This document shows positions 18,004-27,101 of a stretch of DNA of 64,000 bases, in pieces (the stretch's first letter is position 1; each line of letters starts with the position of its first letter). A program made the position numbers and the translations under genes. The stretch lies in NCBI RefSeq assembly GCF_007827795.1, contig NZ_VITI01000003.1:218090-282089 (forward strand), read 5' to 3'. The notes below the pieces were generated by a model. It saw only the letters and a list, made by a program, of their open reading frames with translations, was not told the origin of the DNA and did no database searches. This DNA is from Azospirillum brasilense (GTDB lineage: Bacteria > Pseudomonadota > Alphaproteobacteria > Azospirillales > Azospirillaceae).

Positions 18004-18667
18004 GTCCAGAAACGCGATCCTGGGCAAGCTGCGCGCCGGGCGCGACGCCCACCCACTGACCCCGCCGGAGTCCGATTTCGCCGTCCTGCGCAACAAGCGC
18101 TGGGAAGGCGCGGAACGGCTGGAGCGCATCAAGCGCATGATGGAGGCCGTCCACACGGAGTTCCTGGAGACGACGGAGGCCGACTGGCCCGCCGACATTC
18201 AGGCCTTCCTCAAGGCGCAGGGCACCCGCAACCTGCTGTTCGGTCCGGCGACCGAGGCCGGGGCGCGCCTGTCCGCCGAGTGGGCGGCGGCCGGGATGGA
18301 GGGCGGTCCTGAGCTGGTCCCCTACGCCGACCGGGTCGAGACCTTCAAGGAGCGGCTGTTCGACGGCATCGACGCCGGCATCACCACGACGCTGGGCGCC
18401 ATCGCCGACACCGGCAGCCTGATCGTCTGGCCGACGCCGGAGGAGCCGCGGCTGATGTCGCTGGTGCCGCACATGCACCTGGCGCTGCTGCGCGCCGACG
18501 CGCTGTACGACACCTTCTGGCAGGCGATGACCGAGAACCGCTGGGCCGACGGCATGCCGACCAACGCCCTTCTGATCTCCGGCCCGTCGAAGACGGCGGA
18601 CATCGAGCAGACGCTGGCCTACGGCGTCCACGGACCAAAACGGCTGGTGGTGGTCGTCATCCGGTAA
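17996..18667 (+). CDS. lutC: L-lactate dehydrogenase complex subunit LutC/LldG
   Basis: 223 aa LUD-domain protein with the conserved segments GITTTLGAIADTGSLI and MHLALLRADALYDTFW; the C-terminus KRLVVVVIR is normal for the family. It is the last gene of the lldP-dld-lutABC operon. Start ATG 17996 overlaps the lutB stop. A decayed insertion element begins about 35 bases after the stop, so the original 3' end of the operon transcript may have been altered. Confidence 0.92.
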   Translation: MSESRNAILGKLRAGRDAHPLTPPESDFAVLRNKRWEGAERLERIKRMMEAVHTEFLETTEADWPADIQAFLKAQGTRNLLFGPATEAGARLSAEWAAAGMEGGPELVPYADRVETFKERLFDGIDAGITTTLGAIADTGSLIVWPTPEEPRLMSLVPHMHLALLRADALYDTFWQAMTENRWADGMPTNALLISGPSKTADIEQTLAYGVHGPKRLVVVVIR

Positions 18668-18700
18668 GTCATCGCGTTTGGCCCAATCCAACCCTCTTCC

Positions 18701-19365
18701 CTCTGGAGGGCTTTGCGCAATCGCCGAACGTCCTCAGTCGTGATTCCCTTCCTTGGTTCTCGGGACGGGGGCGATCATGCGTGTTGGGGTGTGCGGTCAG
18801 CTGAGGTTGGCGGACGGCCTGGTCCGGGCTCCGGAGAACGGGGTTCTGGACCAGATCGCCGATGCGGTGGACTGGGCGGCGCTGGAGGTGGTGCCTCGGT
18901 CCCTGCGCAACCGAGGCTCGCACGCCGGGGGGCTCCGCGATAACCGCCGGTGCTGCTGCGCTGCCTGCTGCTGGGGCTGTGGCGCGGCGGGCTGTCGGAC
19001 GCACCATCCGGTCTTGGCGCCCCCGGCCCAAGCGACGCAACCGCAGCTTGCCCCGGTCCGCTTCGCCGTGTTCAAGGAGCGGTACGGCTTGCGTCGCCTG
19101 CGCCTTTTCACCCAAGCGCGCAATCACGTGCAGGTCCTGCTCGCCTGCTGCGCCTACACCCTGCACCGGGCCGCCGGCGTCGGGGCGGAACGATGGGCGA
19201 GATCCGTCCGCAGGCCGCCGAGCGGCGGATAAAACCCCGACTTCGGGCGCCATTGAGCCGCTTTGGCATGGGAAATCCGCGGCCAAACAGGAATGTGGTC
19301 CTGCCCCGCCGCGGACTACGCTCATAACACCCAATTTCCGGCCTTATCGCAAAGCACTCCGGAGG
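18701..19365. mobile_element. Decayed IS5-like insertion sequence with terminal inverted repeats
   Basis: The ends match as inverted repeats. The left end is CTCTGGAGGGCTTTGCG (18701-18717); the right end (19349-19365) read on the other strand is CTCCGGAGTGCTTTGCG, giving 15 of 17 identical. GGAG-x-GCTTTGCG resembles IS5-group ends. The roughly 665 bases enclosed carry fragments of an IS5-type transposase in more than one frame and no intact gene. Length is below a full IS5 (about 850-1200), consistent with internal deletion. A target-site duplication is not clear. Confidence 0.65.
18777..19190 (+). pseudogene. IS5-family transposase remnant (frameshifted, internally deleted)
   Basis: Three recognisable pieces are present. 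The N-terminus is GQLRLADGLVRAPENGVLDQ continuing to ADAVDWAALE (18792-18890 or so), as in IS5-group transposases. A middle helix, LLRCLLLGLWRGGLSDA, occurs in a different frame (about 18950-19000). A C-terminal piece, KERYGLRRLRLFTQARNHVQ followed by LLACCAYTLHRAAG, is back in the first frame (about 19070-19180). The central DDE catalytic region between them is missing. The gene cannot yield an active transposase. Confidence 0.65.
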
Positions 19366-19386
19366 GGAGAGGGAACGACAAGGACA

Positions 19387-20106
19387 TCACCCGATCCCCA
19401 GCCGCTCCTTCAGCGGGCCGAGGAAGCGGCGGCTGACCGGGATGTTCTGGCCGCCGAGCGTCTGGATTTCCGCCAGACCGTTGTCGATCAGGCGGATTTC
19501 CCGGATGCGGTCGGGGTTGACCAGATATTGCCGATGGCAGCGCACCAACGGCGTGCGTTCCTGCAAGGTCAGCAGGGTCAGCTCGGTGAAGCGCTCCTCG
19601 CCATCGGCCCCGACGACGAAGACGCCGCTCGCCTTGGAGGCCACGCACTCCACCTCGTCCAGCTTCAGCAGGGAGATGCGGTTGTGGCCGGTGCAGGGAA
19701 TCAGCCGCAGCGGGGCGGCGTCCTTCAGCACGGCGAGATCCTGCGGCGCCCGCTCGCGGCGCAGCCGTTGCAGCGTCTTGGCCAGCCGGGCCGGGTCCGC
19801 CGGCTTCAGCAGATAATCGAAGGCGTGCTCCTCGAAGGCCTGGACGGCGTATTCGTCGTGGGCGGTCAGGAAGACGATGCGGGGCATCCGCTCCGGGTCG
19901 AGCATGCTCAGCATCTCCAGCCCGCTGACGCGCGGCATTTGGATGTCGAGGAAGACCACGTCGGGTGGCTGGCGGTTGATGGCGCCGATGGCCTCGATGG
20001 CGTTGGCGCATTCCCCAGCGACCTGGAGGTCGGGGAACTCCTCCAGAAGGCGCCGCAGCTCCTCGCGGGCCAGCGGCTCGTCGTCCACGATCAGGACGGT
20101 CATCAT
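19387..20106 (-). CDS. btsR: LytTR-family response regulator, BtsR (YehT)-like
   Basis: 239 aa. The receiver domain (1-115) has VDDE at 7-10, phospho-acceptor Asp54 (VFLDIQMP) and the conserved Lys of LLKPAD. The C-terminal LytTR DNA-binding domain (about 135-235) has [12 protein letters not shown] and the [14 protein letters not shown] motif. Start ATGATG overlaps the kinase stop (ATGA), so the pair is translationally coupled. In E. coli BtsR activates the pyruvate transporter gene btsT when BtsS senses extracellular pyruvate; no btsT is in this window. The position beside the lactate operon (product: pyruvate) is suggestive. Confidence 0.9.
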   Translation of the reverse strand: MMTVLIVDDEPLAREELRRLLEEFPDLQVAGECANAIEAIGAINRQPPDVVFLDIQMPRVSGLEMLSMLDPERMPRIVFLTAHDEYAVQAFEEHAFDYLLKPADPARLAKTLQRLRRERAPQDLAVLKDAAPLRLIPCTGHNRISLLKLDEVECVASKASGVFVVGADGEERFTELTLLTLQERTPLVRCHRQYLVNPDRIREIRLIDNGLAEIQTLGGQNIPVSRRFLGPLKERLGIG

Positions 20107-21812
20107 GGCGCGGTCTCCGCGACGGCAGGGATGTCCAGGGGAAGGCGCAGGGTGATGCGGGTGAGGACGTCGGCCTCGCAGGCGACGTCCACCCCGTAGC
20201 CGTCGCCGAAGCGGTTGCGGATGCGGCGGTCCACGATGGACATGCCCAGCCCGTCGCCGCCCGGACGCTCCTCATAGAGGCCGGCGTTGTCCTCCACCGC
20301 CAGCAGCAGGTCGCCGCCCTCCCGCCGCGCCGCGATTCGGACGTGGCCGGGGCCGAGAAGCTGCGAGGTGCCGTGCTTGATGGCGTTCTCCACCAGCGGC
20401 TGGAGCAGGAAGGCGGGAAGCCGGGCGTGGCGCAGCTCGTCGGGCACGTCGATCTCCACCGACAGGCGCCCGGTGAAGCGCGCCAGCTCGATCTGGAGAT
20501 AGGCGCTGACATGCTCCACCTCGTCGGCCACAGTGGCCTCCTGGCTGGGGCGCTTCAGGTTCTTGCGGAAGAAGACCGACAGGCTCTGCACGAGTTGGCG
20601 CGCCCGCTCCGGGTCGTTGCGGATGACCGCGGAGATGGTGTTCAGCGCGTTGAACAGGAAATGCGGGTTCACCTGCGCGTGCAGCAGCTTGATCTCCGAC
20701 TGGGCGAGCAGCGCCTTCTGCTGTTCGTAGCGCCCGGCGAGGATCTGGCTGGACAGCAGCCGGGCGATGCCTTCCCCCAGCGTGCGGTTGATGGTGGAGA
20801 ACAGCTTGGTCTTCGGCTCGTACAGCTTCACGGTGCCGATCACCCGGTCGTCCTCCCCGACCAGCGGGATCACCAGCGAGGCGCCCAGCCGGCAGTTCGG
20901 ATGGATCGAGCATTTGTAGGACACCAGATTGCCGTCGGCGTAGAGCACCTGGTTGTTGGCGATGGCCTGATAGGTCTGGGGCGAGGTGATCGGCGTGCCC
21001 GGCAGATGGTGGTCGTCGCCGACGCCGATGAAGGCCAGCAGCTTGTCCCGGTCGGTGATGGCGACCGCGCCGACCCCCGTCTCCTCGTAGATGATGCGGG
21101 CGACCCGCATGCTGTTCTCTTCGTTGAAGCCCTGGCGCAGCACGCCGTCGGCCCGCGCGGCGATCTTCAGCGCCTTGGCGGAGAAGGCGCTCGACTGCTT
21201 GTCGATCAGGGCGCGGCGGTCCATCAGGATGCGCATGAACAGCCCCGCCCCCAGCGTGTTGGCGACGATCATCGGCAGCGCCACCACCTCCACCAGATGG
21301 ACCGCCGCCGGGAAGGGCTTGGCCACCAGCAGGATGATCAGCATCTGCGCGATTTCCGCCACGAGGGTGACGGCGCCGACGCGCAGCGGGTCGAACAGCG
21401 GCTCGATGCGGCCCTGGCGGACGAAATGGCGGTGCACCAGACCGCCGATCAGCCCCTCCGTCACCGTGGAGATGGCGCAGGCCACCGCCGACATGCCGCC
21501 CAGCGAGTAGCGGTGCAGCCCGCCGGTGAAGCCGACCGCCAGCCCCACCGACGGCCCGCCCAGGATGCCGCTCAGCACGGCCCCGATGGCGCGGGTGTTG
21601 GCGATGGAATCGTCGATCTGCAACCCGAAATAGGTCCCCATGACGCAGAACATGGAGAAGATGACGTAGCAGGCCAGCTTGTGCGGCCAGCGCACGGTGA
21701 GGTGCATCACCGGCAGGAACAGCGGCGTCCGGCTGAGCATGTACGCGATAACCAGATACACGCACATCTGCTGGAGCAGCAGGAAGACGAGACTGAGATG
21801 CTCGACGGTCAT
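20103..21812 (-). CDS. btsS: Pyruvate-sensing histidine kinase BtsS (YehU)-like
   Basis: About 569 aa from ATG 21812 (N-terminus [20 protein letters not shown] aligns with E. coli BtsS; the longer in-frame start is rejected). Membrane 5TMR_LYT domain (about 1-200) with [17 protein letters not shown] and [13 protein letters not shown]-like domain (about 225-355) with [20 protein letters not shown]; His_kinase domain with [16 protein letters not shown] (phospho-His near 384) and a HATPase_c with [13 protein letters not shown]. Similarity to E. coli BtsS is high throughout by eye, including the ligand-binding transmembrane region. Expected role: high-affinity detection of external pyruvate and phosphorylation of BtsR. 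Confidence 0.92.
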   Translation of the reverse strand: MTVEHLSLVFLLLQQMCVYLVIAYMLSRTPLFLPVMHLTVRWPHKLACYVIFSMFCVMGTYFGLQIDDSIANTRAIGAVLSGILGGPSVGLAVGFTGGLHRYSLGGMSAVACAISTVTEGLIGGLVHRHFVRQGRIEPLFDPLRVGAVTLVAEIAQMLIILLVAKPFPAAVHLVEVVALPMIVANTLGAGLFMRILMDRRALIDKQSSAFSAKALKIAARADGVLRQGFNEENSMRVARIIYEETGVGAVAITDRDKLLAFIGVGDDHHLPGTPITSPQTYQAIANNQVLYADGNLVSYKCSIHPNCRLGASLVIPLVGEDDRVIGTVKLYEPKTKLFSTINRTLGEGIARLLSSQILAGRYEQQKALLAQSEIKLLHAQVNPHFLFNALNTISAVIRNDPERARQLVQSLSVFFRKNLKRPSQEATVADEVEHVSAYLQIELARFTGRLSVEIDVPDELRHARLPAFLLQPLVENAIKHGTSQLLGPGHVRIAARREGGDLLLAVEDNAGLYEERPGGDGLGMSIVDRRIRNRFGDGYGVDVACEADVLTRITLRLPLDIPAVAETAP

Positions 21813-21902
21813 GGAGGCGGGCGGCGAGTGGCGGGCGGCGGGGTTGCCGGTCCGCAGCCTACCCCCGCCCGCCATGCCGCGGTATGATTCCAATCAATGG
21901 AT

Positions 21903-21924
21903 GCGGCCGGAGTATCCGGGCCGC
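21903..21924 (-). terminator. GC hairpin in the gap downstream of the 21935-22345 gene
   Basis: Arms GCGGCCGGA (21903-21911) and TCCGGGCCGC (21915-21924, one bulged G) around GTA. It lies just past the stop of the small hypothetical gene and before btsS on the same strand. No U-run is present. Confidence 0.4.
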
Positions 21925-21934
21925 GGCGATGGCT

Positions 21935-22345
21935 CTATGCGGCCAGCGCGCGGGCCTGTTCCACCGTTGCCGGGACGGTGACGGTGTTGACGGGCGGCAG
22001 GCGCAGGCGGCTCGCCAGCCCTTCCAGGGAATCGTGCAGGCGGCGGCAGGGGGTGCCGTCCTCCCCCGGCTCATAGATGCCGACGAAGGGCGCGCCCGGC
22101 TGGTTGGGGTCGAGATGCAGCTCGACGATGTGGGTGCGCGACGCGCAACCGCGGATCAGCGGATCGGCGGGGATCACCGTCCAGCCGCGCCGCAGGCAGC
22201 GTTCGGCCAGCCCTTCCAGATAGAGCGAGGCGGATGGAACGCGCTTCAGCGCCTTCAACTCGGCGATGAGCTGGCGGACGTTGTCCACCTGCTCCAGGAA
22301 CAGGCCGGCGGCGTGATGCGTATCGCGGATCACCAGCTTCAGCAT
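21935..22345 (-). CDS. Uncharacterised small protein (paralogue of the 47264-47701 product)
   Basis: 136 aa, no recognised domain. Start ATG 22345 follows a strong AGGAGG 8 bases upstream. The protein aligns over its whole length with the product at 47264-47701: MLKLVIRDTHHAAGL versus MMKLVIHDRHSAAGL, LAERCLRRG versus FARRCLEAG, THIVELHLDP versus THLVEVEVHA, GTPCRRLHDSLEGLASRLRLP versus GILCRRHHGTLHAVARQLRC. No signal peptide or membrane segment, so cytoplasmic. Shared conserved residues (RDxHxAAGL, CRRxHxxL) suggest a defined fold. Function unknown; neighbours are btsSR and rlpA. Confidence 0.75.
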   Translation of the reverse strand: MLKLVIRDTHHAAGLFLEQVDNVRQLIAELKALKRVPSASLYLEGLAERCLRRGWTVIPADPLIRGCASRTHIVELHLDPNQPGAPFVGIYEPGEDGTPCRRLHDSLEGLASRLRLPPVNTVTVPATVEQARALAA

Positions 22346-22483
22346 GGTTGAAACCTCCTCTGTGCGCACGGCTCCGTCACCCGTGGGGGCGCGTCGGCGG
22401 CCTTCGCGGCGCCGCGCCGATCGGGCGGAAGCCTGCGCGCGTTGTGCGTTCGGGCGGAAACCCTCGGGCGGGACGCGGTCCCG

Positions 22484-23089
22484 CTATTCGGCGGCGCCCA
22501 GATCGGTGTCGGCCATATCCGATTCGGGACGCTCGGCGACCGTCACGGGCGGTTCGGATGCGGGTTTGCGGTCGGGGTAGACGGCGGCAACCATGTTTTC
22601 CAGCCGTCGCCGCAGGGAGCGGTTCGGCTGGTCGGAGGGGCGGGCTTCGACGCGGACATTCACCACACCGTCCTCGATCATGCCCAGTTCGCCAGCGGCT
22701 TTCCGGGAAAGGTCGATCACCCGGCCCTTCACGTAGGGGCCGCGGTCGTTGATCACGACCTCCACGCTGCGCCCGTTGTCGGCGTTGGTCACCGTCACCC
22801 GGCTGCCCAGCGGAAGCCGGCGGGACGCGGCGGTCAGCCGGTTCTGGCTGAAGCGCTCTCCCGACGCCGTGGTCCGGCCATGGAAGAAATCGGCGTAATA
22901 GGACGCCTTCCCCTTGTGAACATAGACCGGTTCGATGTCCGGAGCGTCCGGCGCCGATGGTTCTTCGAACGCGATCTCCTGCGGCACCGGGTCCTGCGGC
23001 ATTGGCGGGACGGAGGCGATCTGTGCACCGGTCGAGCATGCCCCAACAGAAACAGCACAAATGGCGAGCGCAACACAGCCATACCGCAC
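22484..23089 (-). CDS. rlpA: RlpA-like septal ring lytic transglycosylase, lipoprotein
   Basis: 201 aa from GTG 23089, which has GGGGGAG 7 bases upstream and yields a lipoprotein signal ([18 protein letters not shown], lipobox VGAC, Cys18). A longer TTG start 60 bases upstream lacks these features. The double-psi beta-barrel (about 58-150) contains [19 protein letters not shown], the [12 protein letters not shown] turn and the invariant [16 protein letters not shown], which includes the catalytic Asp of RlpA. No SPOR domain follows, only a variable acidic tail. The protein is expected in the outer membrane or periplasm, cleaving denuded peptidoglycan strands at the septum. Confidence 0.88.
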   Translation of the reverse strand: MRYGCVALAICAVSVGACSTGAQIASVPPMPQDPVPQEIAFEEPSAPDAPDIEPVYVHKGKASYYADFFHGRTTASGERFSQNRLTAASRRLPLGSRVTVTNADNGRSVEVVINDRGPYVKGRVIDLSRKAAGELGMIEDGVVNVRVEARPSDQPNRSLRRRLENMVAAVYPDRKPASEPPVTVAERPESDMADTDLGAAE

Positions 23090-23563
23090 TCTTTTTCTCC
23101 CCCGTTGTTGTTCTGCGGCAACGGTTGCGGAATCTCTCCATTCTGTCAATCCACGAATCTACGCCTATGCTGTGACAGGATTGCGTCTTAATATTCTTTA
23201 ACGATTTTATTTTGATTTTATCGTGGCGAGTGAGGGGTGGGTCGTGAGTTTCATTTGCGGAGACTGTTCTCGATCTCCTTTTGCAAATCCTGCCAGTCAT
23301 CCTCCCCGCAGAACCCGCCCCCATCGCAACCCCGCGAATGCGTGAAAGGAAATTCCCGGCACCGTCACAAAGCGCTGAAAATTCGTTGAAAAAATTCTTT
23401 CTTCGAATGTTGGGAGGGCTGACTGATCCATTGAAGGCCGGCAAGCTCTTGTCCATAAATACTGTCTGACTGAAAGACGAACGCTGATCGTTTTTGCCAA
23501 ACATCATCGAAATTCGGAACGAATTTAGCGAAACACCGGTCCACCCAGACGGAGTGCGCGGAC
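23090..23563. other. 474-bp AT-rich divergent intergenic region
   Basis: The gap separates divergent rlpA and the RTX protease. It is clearly richer in A/T than its flanks, especially 23180-23530 (runs such as TTTTATTTTGATTTTAT and GAAAAAATTCTTTCTTC). No ORF with coding character on either strand. It presumably holds both promoters, and curvature or a nucleoid-protein site is possible. No confident operator was found. Confidence 0.5.
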
Positions 23564-25315
23564 ATGAGCGAGTTTCGTATTTCCCGCCCCGGCGAGAATG
23601 GAGACGGAATCGGCGACGATCGATCAGCCTTCGATGAGGACGTTTCAGGCCCGGCGATGGAGACGGCCGGACGGACGACGGGGGGCGCCGGCGATCCGCT
23701 GTTCGTCCGAGCGTTCGACAGCGGGCGCCGCTGGGGCACACCGCCGGACGGTGCCGCGACGGCGCCCTACAGCCTGACCTACGGCTGGGTCGTGGACGCC
23801 GGCATCCGCTACGTTCCCGGCTTCCGACCCCTCAACGACAGCCAGAAGGCGATGGCGTTGCAGGCGATGGGGGAATGGAGCGCCGTCGCCAACCTCGCCT
23901 TCGTGGAAACGGCGGCGCCGATGACCGCCAACCTGCAATTCCACATGAGCCAGCTCGACGCCTTCGGCGCCTCCGGCATGGCCTACTACCCCAACCCGGC
24001 GGGCTCCTACATCTACCTCGACCCCGAATCGGCCGGTTACCGCACCTATGTGCACGAGATCGGCCACGCGCTGGGCCTGAAGCATCCCGGCGACTACAAC
24101 GGCACGGGCGGCGGCACCCCGCCCTTCCTGCCGCCGGCCGAGGACAACCGGACCAACACGGTCATGTCCTATTACGGCGTCTGGCCCGGCGGACTGGGAG
24201 TCTACGACGTCGCCGCGATCCAGCGCCTCTACGGCCCCAACCCCACCGTGCGCGCGGGCGATGACCTGTATCTCCTAACACCGGGCGCGCCGGGGCAATA
24301 TCTCTGGGATGGCGGCGGCAACGACACCCTGTCCGCGGCGGGATCGGATGTTCCCGTCACCATCGACCTGACGGGCGGCTGGGGATGGTTTTCGGCGCAG
24401 GCCCCGTCGATCCTGACCCGGAACCAAGTCTTCGTCGGCTACGGCACCCGCATCGAGACCGTCATCGGGGGATCGGCGGGCGACCGGTTGACCGGCTCGG
24501 CCTTCGCCGACACGCTGATGGGCGCTGCGGGGGACGACACGCTGGCCGGCGGGGGGGGCGACGATCGTCTCGACGGCGGAACCGGCGACGATACGGCTCT
24601 GTACGACTTTCCCTCCGCCAACGCTTTCGTGACCGGCGATCCGTCGGGAAGCGGAGCGGATCTGACCGTCATCGGGGCCGGCGGCACCGACCGGCTGCGC
24701 GGCGTCGAGCGGCTGGTCTTCGCCGACCGCACGGTCACCCGGCAGGAGGCCGCGGCCGCCCTGCCCCGCGCCGCACCGGACCAGCGCGCCCTCGTTCAGG
24801 ATGGCGCCATGAGCTACGAGGTGCGGATGGCCGCCTATTCCGGTCCGGTCGCCGGCCTGAAAAACCAGTTCGTGGGAACGGCATCCGGGGAGGCGGTCGT
24901 CGGCAGCGACCAAGGCGATTTCATGAATTTGCTCGGCGGGAACGACGCCGCGCAGGGCGGGGGCGGAGACGACGTGCTGGACGGCGGCGCGGGCTCCAAC
25001 TTCCTGACTGGCGGAGCCGGCACGGACACCTTCTACCTCGACGGGCGGGGCGAGGGCGTCGCATGGTCCACCGTCACCGATCTGCAACCGGCGGAATGGG
25101 CCATCGCCTGGGGCTGGACGGACGCCGTCTCCCGGTTGACCTGGGAGGATCTGGCGGGCGCCACCGGCCATCAGGGGGCCACGGCAAGGCTCGACCTGGA
25201 CGGCGACGGCGGCACTGATCTCAGCCTGACCTTCGGCGGACAGACGCCCGGCGGGCTGCTCGCCATGCCCGGCCAAGTCGGGACCGACAGCTACCTTGCC
25301 TTCCGGATCGGCTGA
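23564..25315 (+). CDS. Serralysin-type RTX zinc metalloprotease (M10B family)
   Basis: 583 aa. The catalytic zinc motif HEIGHALGLKH at 164-174 matches HExxHxxGxxH, with the Met-turn VMSYYG near 200-205, both diagnostic of metzincin/serralysins. A Peptidase_M10_C beta-roll follows with nonapeptide Ca2+-binding repeats around 303-345 (GAAGDDTLAGGGGDDRLDGG) and a second set near 430-490 (LLGGNDAAQGGGGDDVLDGG). No N-terminal signal peptide is present, as expected for type I secretion via a C-terminal signal. No type I exporter genes are nearby, so secretion must rely on a distant one. Expected role: secreted protease active after Ca2+ binding outside the cell. Confidence 0.88.
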   Translation: MSEFRISRPGENGDGIGDDRSAFDEDVSGPAMETAGRTTGGAGDPLFVRAFDSGRRWGTPPDGAATAPYSLTYGWVVDAGIRYVPGFRPLNDSQKAMALQAMGEWSAVANLAFVETAAPMTANLQFHMSQLDAFGASGMAYYPNPAGSYIYLDPESAGYRTYVHEIGHALGLKHPGDYNGTGGGTPPFLPPAEDNRTNTVMSYYGVWPGGLGVYDVAAIQRLYGPNPTVRAGDDLYLLTPGAPGQYLWDGGGNDTLSAAGSDVPVTIDLTGGWGWFSAQAPSILTRNQVFVGYGTRIETVIGGSAGDRLTGSAFADTLMGAAGDDTLAGGGGDDRLDGGTGDDTALYDFPSANAFVTGDPSGSGADLTVIGAGGTDRLRGVERLVFADRTVTRQEAAAALPRAAPDQRALVQDGAMSYEVRMAAYSGPVAGLKNQFVGTASGEAVVGSDQGDFMNLLGGNDAAQGGGGDDVLDGGAGSNFLTGGAGTDTFYLDGRGEGVAWSTVTDLQPAEWAIAWGWTDAVSRLTWEDLAGATGHQGATARLDLDGDGGTDLSLTFGGQTPGGLLAMPGQVGTDSYLAFRIG

Positions 25316-25422
25316 CCGCTTTCCGCAATTCGAAAAAGCGGCCAATCCGAAGGCCGTGCCGCGTCGATCCTGCCGCATCCTCGGCGGCAGCGCTGAGCAA
25401 GGAATATGGGGGACCCAAGATC

Positions 25423-25779
25423 ATGAAGCAGGTGATGTTCGTTGAACTCGGCATGGGTGCCGATCTGCATGGGCAGGACGTGACGAAGGCCGCCGTGCGC
25501 GCCGTGCGCAACGCCATCGAGCGCAACTCCATGCCCGGCATGCGCGCGCTGGTCGATGGCGACACCAGCCGGATGCAGGTCCGCGTCCATCTCGCCGTTC
25601 CTGCGGACGCCGACCGACTGGACCTGGAGGCCGTGCGGGCCGTCTTCCCCTATGGTCAGGTATCCTTCAACGTGGTGTCGGGCGGCATGCTGGCGCCCAG
25701 CGGCATCTTCCTGGCCGACAAGAACGACCGCAACGAGATGATCTACATCGTCAACGCCGCGGTGGAGGTCGGCGTCTGA
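25423..25779 (+). CDS. Lin0512-family protein
   Basis: 118 aa. Sequence features MKQVMFVELGMGADLHGQD and NVVSGGMLAPSGIFLADKND, ending in IYIVNAAVEVGV, are characteristic of the Lin0512 family (PF09585), small proteins of unknown role found in many bacteria. Full family length, no signal peptide. The start ATG is preceded by GGGGGACCC. It stands about 107 bases after the protease and 61 bases before the next gene. Function is not known. Confidence 0.8.
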   Translation: MKQVMFVELGMGADLHGQDVTKAAVRAVRNAIERNSMPGMRALVDGDTSRMQVRVHLAVPADADRLDLEAVRAVFPYGQVSFNVVSGGMLAPSGIFLADKNDRNEMIYIVNAAVEVGV

Positions 25780-25840
25780 GCTTTGGCGCTTGAGTCCGGA
25801 GCGGTTGCCCCCGCCCCCCGTTTCGTGCCAGCGTCGGGGC

Positions 25841-26662
25841 ATGAAGCGCGCGCTCCGAACCGCCCTGATCGCCGTCGGCATTCTGGCCGGCGGCCTCGTC
25901 ACCCTGACCGTGGGGGTGGTGGCCGCCCTGCCGGTGATCGCCGACCACATCCCGCTGGAACTGTCGCGAGTCGTGATGAGCGACGGCCGGCGGCAGGTGG
26001 AGATGCAGGGCATGGTCCATGTCGCCAAGCCGGATTTCTACAGCGGCATCGCCCGGCACATCGCCCAGCGGCGCCAGGACGGCTGGCTGGTCTTCTACGA
26101 GGAGGTCCGTCCCGACGACGCCTCCAACCCCGCCGGGGTGGCCGACGTGTTGCGCCGGCTGGGCGCGGACTGGAATCCGGACAGCAAGCAGCATCCCTAT
26201 GAGATGATGGCGAGCCTGCTCGGCGACGGGCTGGTGCTTCAGGACAACCGCGCCCTGATCGGCCCGCCGGGACCGGACGCCCGCAACGTCGACGTCACCC
26301 TGTCGCAACTGCTGGCCGCCCTGCCACCCGACGACCCGGATGACGCCGATCCGGAGACCATCGATCTGGCGCAACTCCGCGACGAGTACGGCAAACTGCC
26401 GGGCTGGGTGCAGCGGCGCGTCCAGGCGGCCATCCGCATCATGCTGGCCGCCACCGCGTCGGGCTCCATGGTGCGCGAGGCCCTGCCGCCCGCGCTGACC
26501 ACCCTGCGCGAGGACAAGGTGGTGGCGGCGATCAAGGCCGAGCCGGACCGCAACATCCTGATCCTCTACGGTCAGGTTCACATCGGCCACATCCAGACCA
26601 TGCTGAAGGAGGCCGACGGCCGGTGGCGGACGGACTCGTCGCAGGCGATCCAGGCGTTCTGA
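25841..26662 (+). CDS. Membrane-anchored hypothetical protein with TraB/GumN-like features
   Basis: 273 aa from ATG 25841. An N-terminal signal-anchor (ALIAVGILAGGLVTLTVGVV) is followed by a soluble domain. Two histidine-bearing strands, QGMVHVAKPDFYSG near 60 and ILILYGQVHIGHIQTML near 245, resemble the paired VGxxH/GxGH strands of the TraB/PrgY/GumN or ChaN-like folds, so a metallo-hydrolase-like role is conceivable. The match is by eye and weak. A longer start (25790) is possible but lacks a Shine-Dalgarno. Treat as hypothetical. Confidence 0.6.
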   Translation: MKRALRTALIAVGILAGGLVTLTVGVVAALPVIADHIPLELSRVVMSDGRRQVEMQGMVHVAKPDFYSGIARHIAQRRQDGWLVFYEEVRPDDASNPAGVADVLRRLGADWNPDSKQHPYEMMASLLGDGLVLQDNRALIGPPGPDARNVDVTLSQLLAALPPDDPDDADPETIDLAQLRDEYGKLPGWVQRRVQAAIRIMLAATASGSMVREALPPALTTLREDKVVAAIKAEPDRNILILYGQVHIGHIQTMLKEADGRWRTDSSQAIQAF

Positions 26663-26686
26663 GCCCTCCCGTCGCCGGATTTCAGA

Positions 26687-26947
26687 TCACCAGATTTTGC
26701 GGGCGAGATCCTCGCCGCGGGCGGTCAACTCCTCGAACCGGCGGCGGGCGTCGCCCTCGGCGCTCCAATCGCCGGGAGCGACGACGGCTTCGGCGGCGTC
26801 CGGGCGATCCGGCGCGCTGGGACGGTCGCCCGCCTCCCCATGGAGACCGTAGACTTGGCCGTCGCGCGCTTCGATCACGGCGTAGCAACCGTCCCGCTCG
26901 ACAAGCCGGAAGCTGCCATGTTCCGACACGGTCCGGACGTTGGGCAT
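26687..26947 (-). CDS. Small hypothetical protein
   Basis: 86 aa from ATG 26947, with AGGGGAGA about 7 bases upstream; the longer in-frame start (27013) is less likely. The N-terminal part (VRTVSEHGSFRLVERDGCYA) looks like a short beta-hairpin domain with an Ala/Asp-rich linker and a C-terminal helix (RRRFEELTARGEDLARKIW). No recognised family. It is convergent with the membrane-anchored gene and divergent from exbB, so its promoter shares the 26948-27101 gap with the Fur-like box. Confidence 0.6.
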   Translation of the reverse strand: MPNVRTVSEHGSFRLVERDGCYAVIEARDGQVYGLHGEAGDRPSAPDRPDAAEAVVAPGDWSAEGDARRRFEELTARGEDLARKIW

Positions 26948-27037
26948 CGCAATCTCCCCTTGCGGTTCACATCTCACGCCGTGAACAACCGGCGTGCCGC
27001 CCGTTTGTCGCATAGCAGCAATATAGCACTTTATGGG

Positions 27038-27058
27038 TGCAAATGAGAGTCGTTCGCA
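27038..27058. promoter_or_regulatory. Fur/Irr-like iron box upstream of exbB
   Basis: TGCAAATGA-GAG-TCGTTCGCA is a 21-bp imperfect dyad (7 of 9 arm pairs) with the TGC-AATGA...GCA pattern common to alphaproteobacterial Fur boxes. It lies 44 bases before the exbB start. A closely related site occurs at 33793. Confidence 0.6.
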
Positions 27059-27101
27059 CTATACAGGAAGGAAGTCAGCCGCAAAGAAGTTCGAACCGCC
27101 A

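Noticed and set aside
27001..27060. Longer ExbB start at 27033
   Set aside because: It would place coding sequence over the Fur-like dyad, lacks a Shine-Dalgarno, and adds a basic segment before the signal-like sequence.
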